NCBI RefSeq assembly: GCF_013404075.1
Contig: NZ_JACBJQ010000006.1
Coordinates: 124,001 to 188,000, forward strand
From: Mycolicibacterium vinylchloridicum
Lineage (GTDB): Bacteria > Actinomycetota > Actinomycetes > Mycobacteriales > Mycobacteriaceae
Direction: 5' to 3'
DNA length: 64,000 bases
Positions 62,422 through 64,000 of this stretch are shown one piece after another. The notes beneath the pieces were generated by a model, which was not told the DNA's origin, ran no database searches, and worked only from the letters and a program-made list of their open reading frames with translations. Each line of letters starts with the position of its first letter. The first letter of the stretch is position 1. The position numbers were made by a program, and so were the translations under genes.

Positions 62422-63965
62422 TGCTGCCCTCCCCGCGCCGCGATCACGGTGGCCGACCACAGTGCGGCCTCGGCGTTGCTGGCGGCGACCAGTGCCCCGG
62501 CGGACTGCAGGCCGGCGACGGCCCTGGCCCGATCCTGCGGATCGAGGTCGGTGCCGCATACGTAGCCGATGAACGCGACGGTACTTCCCTGCGCGCGGGC
62601 AACTTCGATGATCGACAAGAGTTCTGCGGTGGGATCGTCCGCCGATCCGTAGCCGAGCACCACGTCGAACAGCACGACGGCCGTCGTCTGGTCGGCGATC
62701 TCGTCGCGGATGCGGGCATCTTTGCCCGACGGATCGATCATGGGATGTGGTCTGCCCTGGGTGAATTCGTCGTCACCCATGTCGATGATGGTGTTCTGCA
62801 GACTGGTCCGAATATCGGTCAGTGCGGTGTTGCCCGCCACCGGGGTGTTGGAATGCGCGGTGATGCCGTGCGCGCGGTGCACCAGCTGCGCCTCGAAGCA
62901 GAATGTGCCACCCGAGAAGACGCCCCGCACATACTGCTGACCGGGAGCCATCGCGCCCGCGAGATCGGCAAGGGTGCGGTGCATTTCGTCGGAGATGACG
63001 ATGTCGCCCGAACTGGGCTCGACACCGCGGGCCAGCTCGACGGCCATGTCGGCGGCCTGGGCGAGGTAGGCCGCGCCGTACACCCCGTCGCCGGTGATCG
63101 TCGCCGGGTCAGCGCCGAGGAAGATGACGACGACGGGTTTGGCACTGGCTCGGGCTGCGGCAAGGACTTTCGCGGCCACCGCATCCGACGGTGGCTTGGA
63201 CACCAGGACGATGACCTCGGTGGCCGGATCGCCGTCGAGGGCGGCCAGTCCGTGCAGCATCGAGATACCGCCGATGGCGTCGGCCAGGTCGTGGCCGCCG
63301 GTACCCAACGCCTGCGACACCCCCGACCCGTTCTGGTGGATCCGGACGGTGACCTCCTGGGTGCCGGTGCCCGAGGCGCCCACCACCCCGATCGGACCGC
63401 GCCGCACGACGTTGGCGAAACCCAGCGGGATGCCGTTGACGATCGAGGTCCCGCAATCCGGGCCCATCACCATCAGGTCGGCCTCACGCGCGTACTGCTT
63501 GAGCGCCAGTTCGGCTTCCACACTGACGTTGTCGCTGAACACCATCACGTCCAACCCGAGGCGCAGTGCCTTCATCGCCTCGGCGGCCGCGTAGTCGCCG
63601 GGCACCGAGATCAGCGCGAGGTTCAGAGCCGGGTCCTTGGCCACCGCCATCTGGATGCTGGTGGTGGGTGCCGCGGTACCGGCCAGATCACCACCATCGG
63701 CCGGCGCCGCCGACAGCAACTTGTCGGCGACCGCCAGCGCTTCGTCGCAGGCCTCCTCGGTGCCCGACACGGCGACGACGAGGTCGTTGGGCCGGACCTC
63801 GAACGTGCCCAGACCCGCCTGGGCGAGGTTGTCGACGTTGGTGGCCGAGGCCATCACCACCGATGCGGCTTGAATGCCCGGTATCGACGTCACCCGCGCC
63901 GACACCGTCATCAAGGACACCGAGTCCTTGTACAGGTTGGGGTAGGAGCGTGAACTGGTTCCCAT
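62418..63965 (-). CDS. allF: FdrA-family protein, oxamate carbamoyltransferase subunit (AllF type)
   Basis: 515 residues. It is related to succinyl-CoA synthetase: a CoA-binding-like N-terminal fold with VMGPDCGTSIVNG and GVVGASGTGTQEVTV (loop before the His position), and a C-terminal ligase-like domain. FdrA proteins were long listed as acyl-CoA synthetase-like; in E. coli FdrA is now AllF. The final product acceptor in this organism is not known. ATG at 63965. The gene upstream ends just before it. Confidence 0.88.
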   Translation of the reverse strand: MGTSSRSYPNLYKDSVSLMTVSARVTSIPGIQAASVVMASATNVDNLAQAGLGTFEVRPNDLVVAVSGTEEACDEALAVADKLLSAAPADGGDLAGTAAPTTSIQMAVAKDPALNLALISVPGDYAAAEAMKALRLGLDVMVFSDNVSVEAELALKQYAREADLMVMGPDCGTSIVNGIPLGFANVVRRGPIGVVGASGTGTQEVTVRIHQNGSGVSQALGTGGHDLADAIGGISMLHGLAALDGDPATEVIVLVSKPPSDAVAAKVLAAARASAKPVVVIFLGADPATITGDGVYGAAYLAQAADMAVELARGVEPSSGDIVISDEMHRTLADLAGAMAPGQQYVRGVFSGGTFCFEAQLVHRAHGITAHSNTPVAGNTALTDIRTSLQNTIIDMGDDEFTQGRPHPMIDPSGKDARIRDEIADQTTAVVLFDVVLGYGSADDPTAELLSIIEVARAQGSTVAFIGYVCGTDLDPQDRARAVAGLQSAGALVAASNAEAALWSATVIAARGGQQ

Positions 63966-63968
63966 GCG

Positions 63969-64000
63969 TCAGGAGGTCGCGGCGACGAACGCGTCGGCGT
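63969..64000 (-). CDS. 3' end of an upstream gene (partial, cut by the window)
   Basis: Only the last nine codons and the stop are visible (ADAFVAATS, then TGA), three bases before the AllF ATG. The spacing indicates the same operon. A DUF2877 (AllH) protein, a regulator or a transporter would be expected here; the fragment is too short to tell. Confidence 0.5.
   Translation of the reverse strand, partial: ADAFVAATS

Overview
This 64 kb window is high-GC DNA from a mycobacterium, most likely a rapidly growing environmental species (Mycolicibacterium type). From about 11.6 to 44.9 kb the gene content and order largely follow M. tuberculosis Rv2464c-Rv2485c: nei, rpiB, a mycothiol-dependent DsbA-like reductase, pepN, a DUF5130 gene, an HNH gene, glbO, aglA, an Rv2474c-like gene, a thioesterase, the 180-kDa-type gdh, ettA, ssbB, plsB2, plsC, a WS/DGAT gene and lipQ. 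Family names and synteny are from memory; no database search was possible.

Layout. 0.07-5.3 kb: a three-gene operon (S53 peptidase lipoprotein, membrane protein with a zinc ribbon at each end, membrane-anchored protein), then a Tat-exported phosphatase. 5.5-11.5 kb: serine hydrolase, DUF1542-like membrane protein, Na+/H+ antiporter, VOC protein, TetR regulator and divergent nitroreductase. 11.6-16.4 kb: a co-directional run in which a cytosine-type permease, a yeast-type cytosine deaminase and a 2OG-Fe(II) oxygenase sit between the reductase and rpiB; a good SigH-type promoter lies at its head. 16.5-40 kb: the conserved core, covering peptide turnover, glutamate catabolism, translation control, ssDNA binding, cytochrome oxidase assembly and phospholipid/wax synthesis. 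40-45 kb: two divergent paralogous small membrane proteins, TetR/P450, SDR and LipQ.

After tRNA-Arg(TCT) at 45.6 kb the synteny changes. A moxR3-type operon (Rv3162c-Rv3165c order) is followed by accessory material: a 5'-truncated Fic gene, a RelBE-type toxin-antitoxin pair with a perfect palindromic operator, a DUF4097 protein, a histidine kinase whose response regulator gene carries a one-base frameshift, and low-GC or gene-poor intervals. Next comes a copper-type cluster (Cys-rich mini-protein, YcnI, CopC), then a DUF1059 gene divergent from an ECF41 sigma factor that has its own consensus promoter, and a diguanylate cyclase.

The window ends in an operon resembling the E. coli oxamate carbamoyltransferase genes (AllF and AllG homologues). 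Its carbamate kinase is fused to a C-terminal domain resembling that of allophanate hydrolase. This fusion and the permease/deaminase/dioxygenase cassette are the two most interesting systems; both suggest salvage of nitrogen heterocycles.
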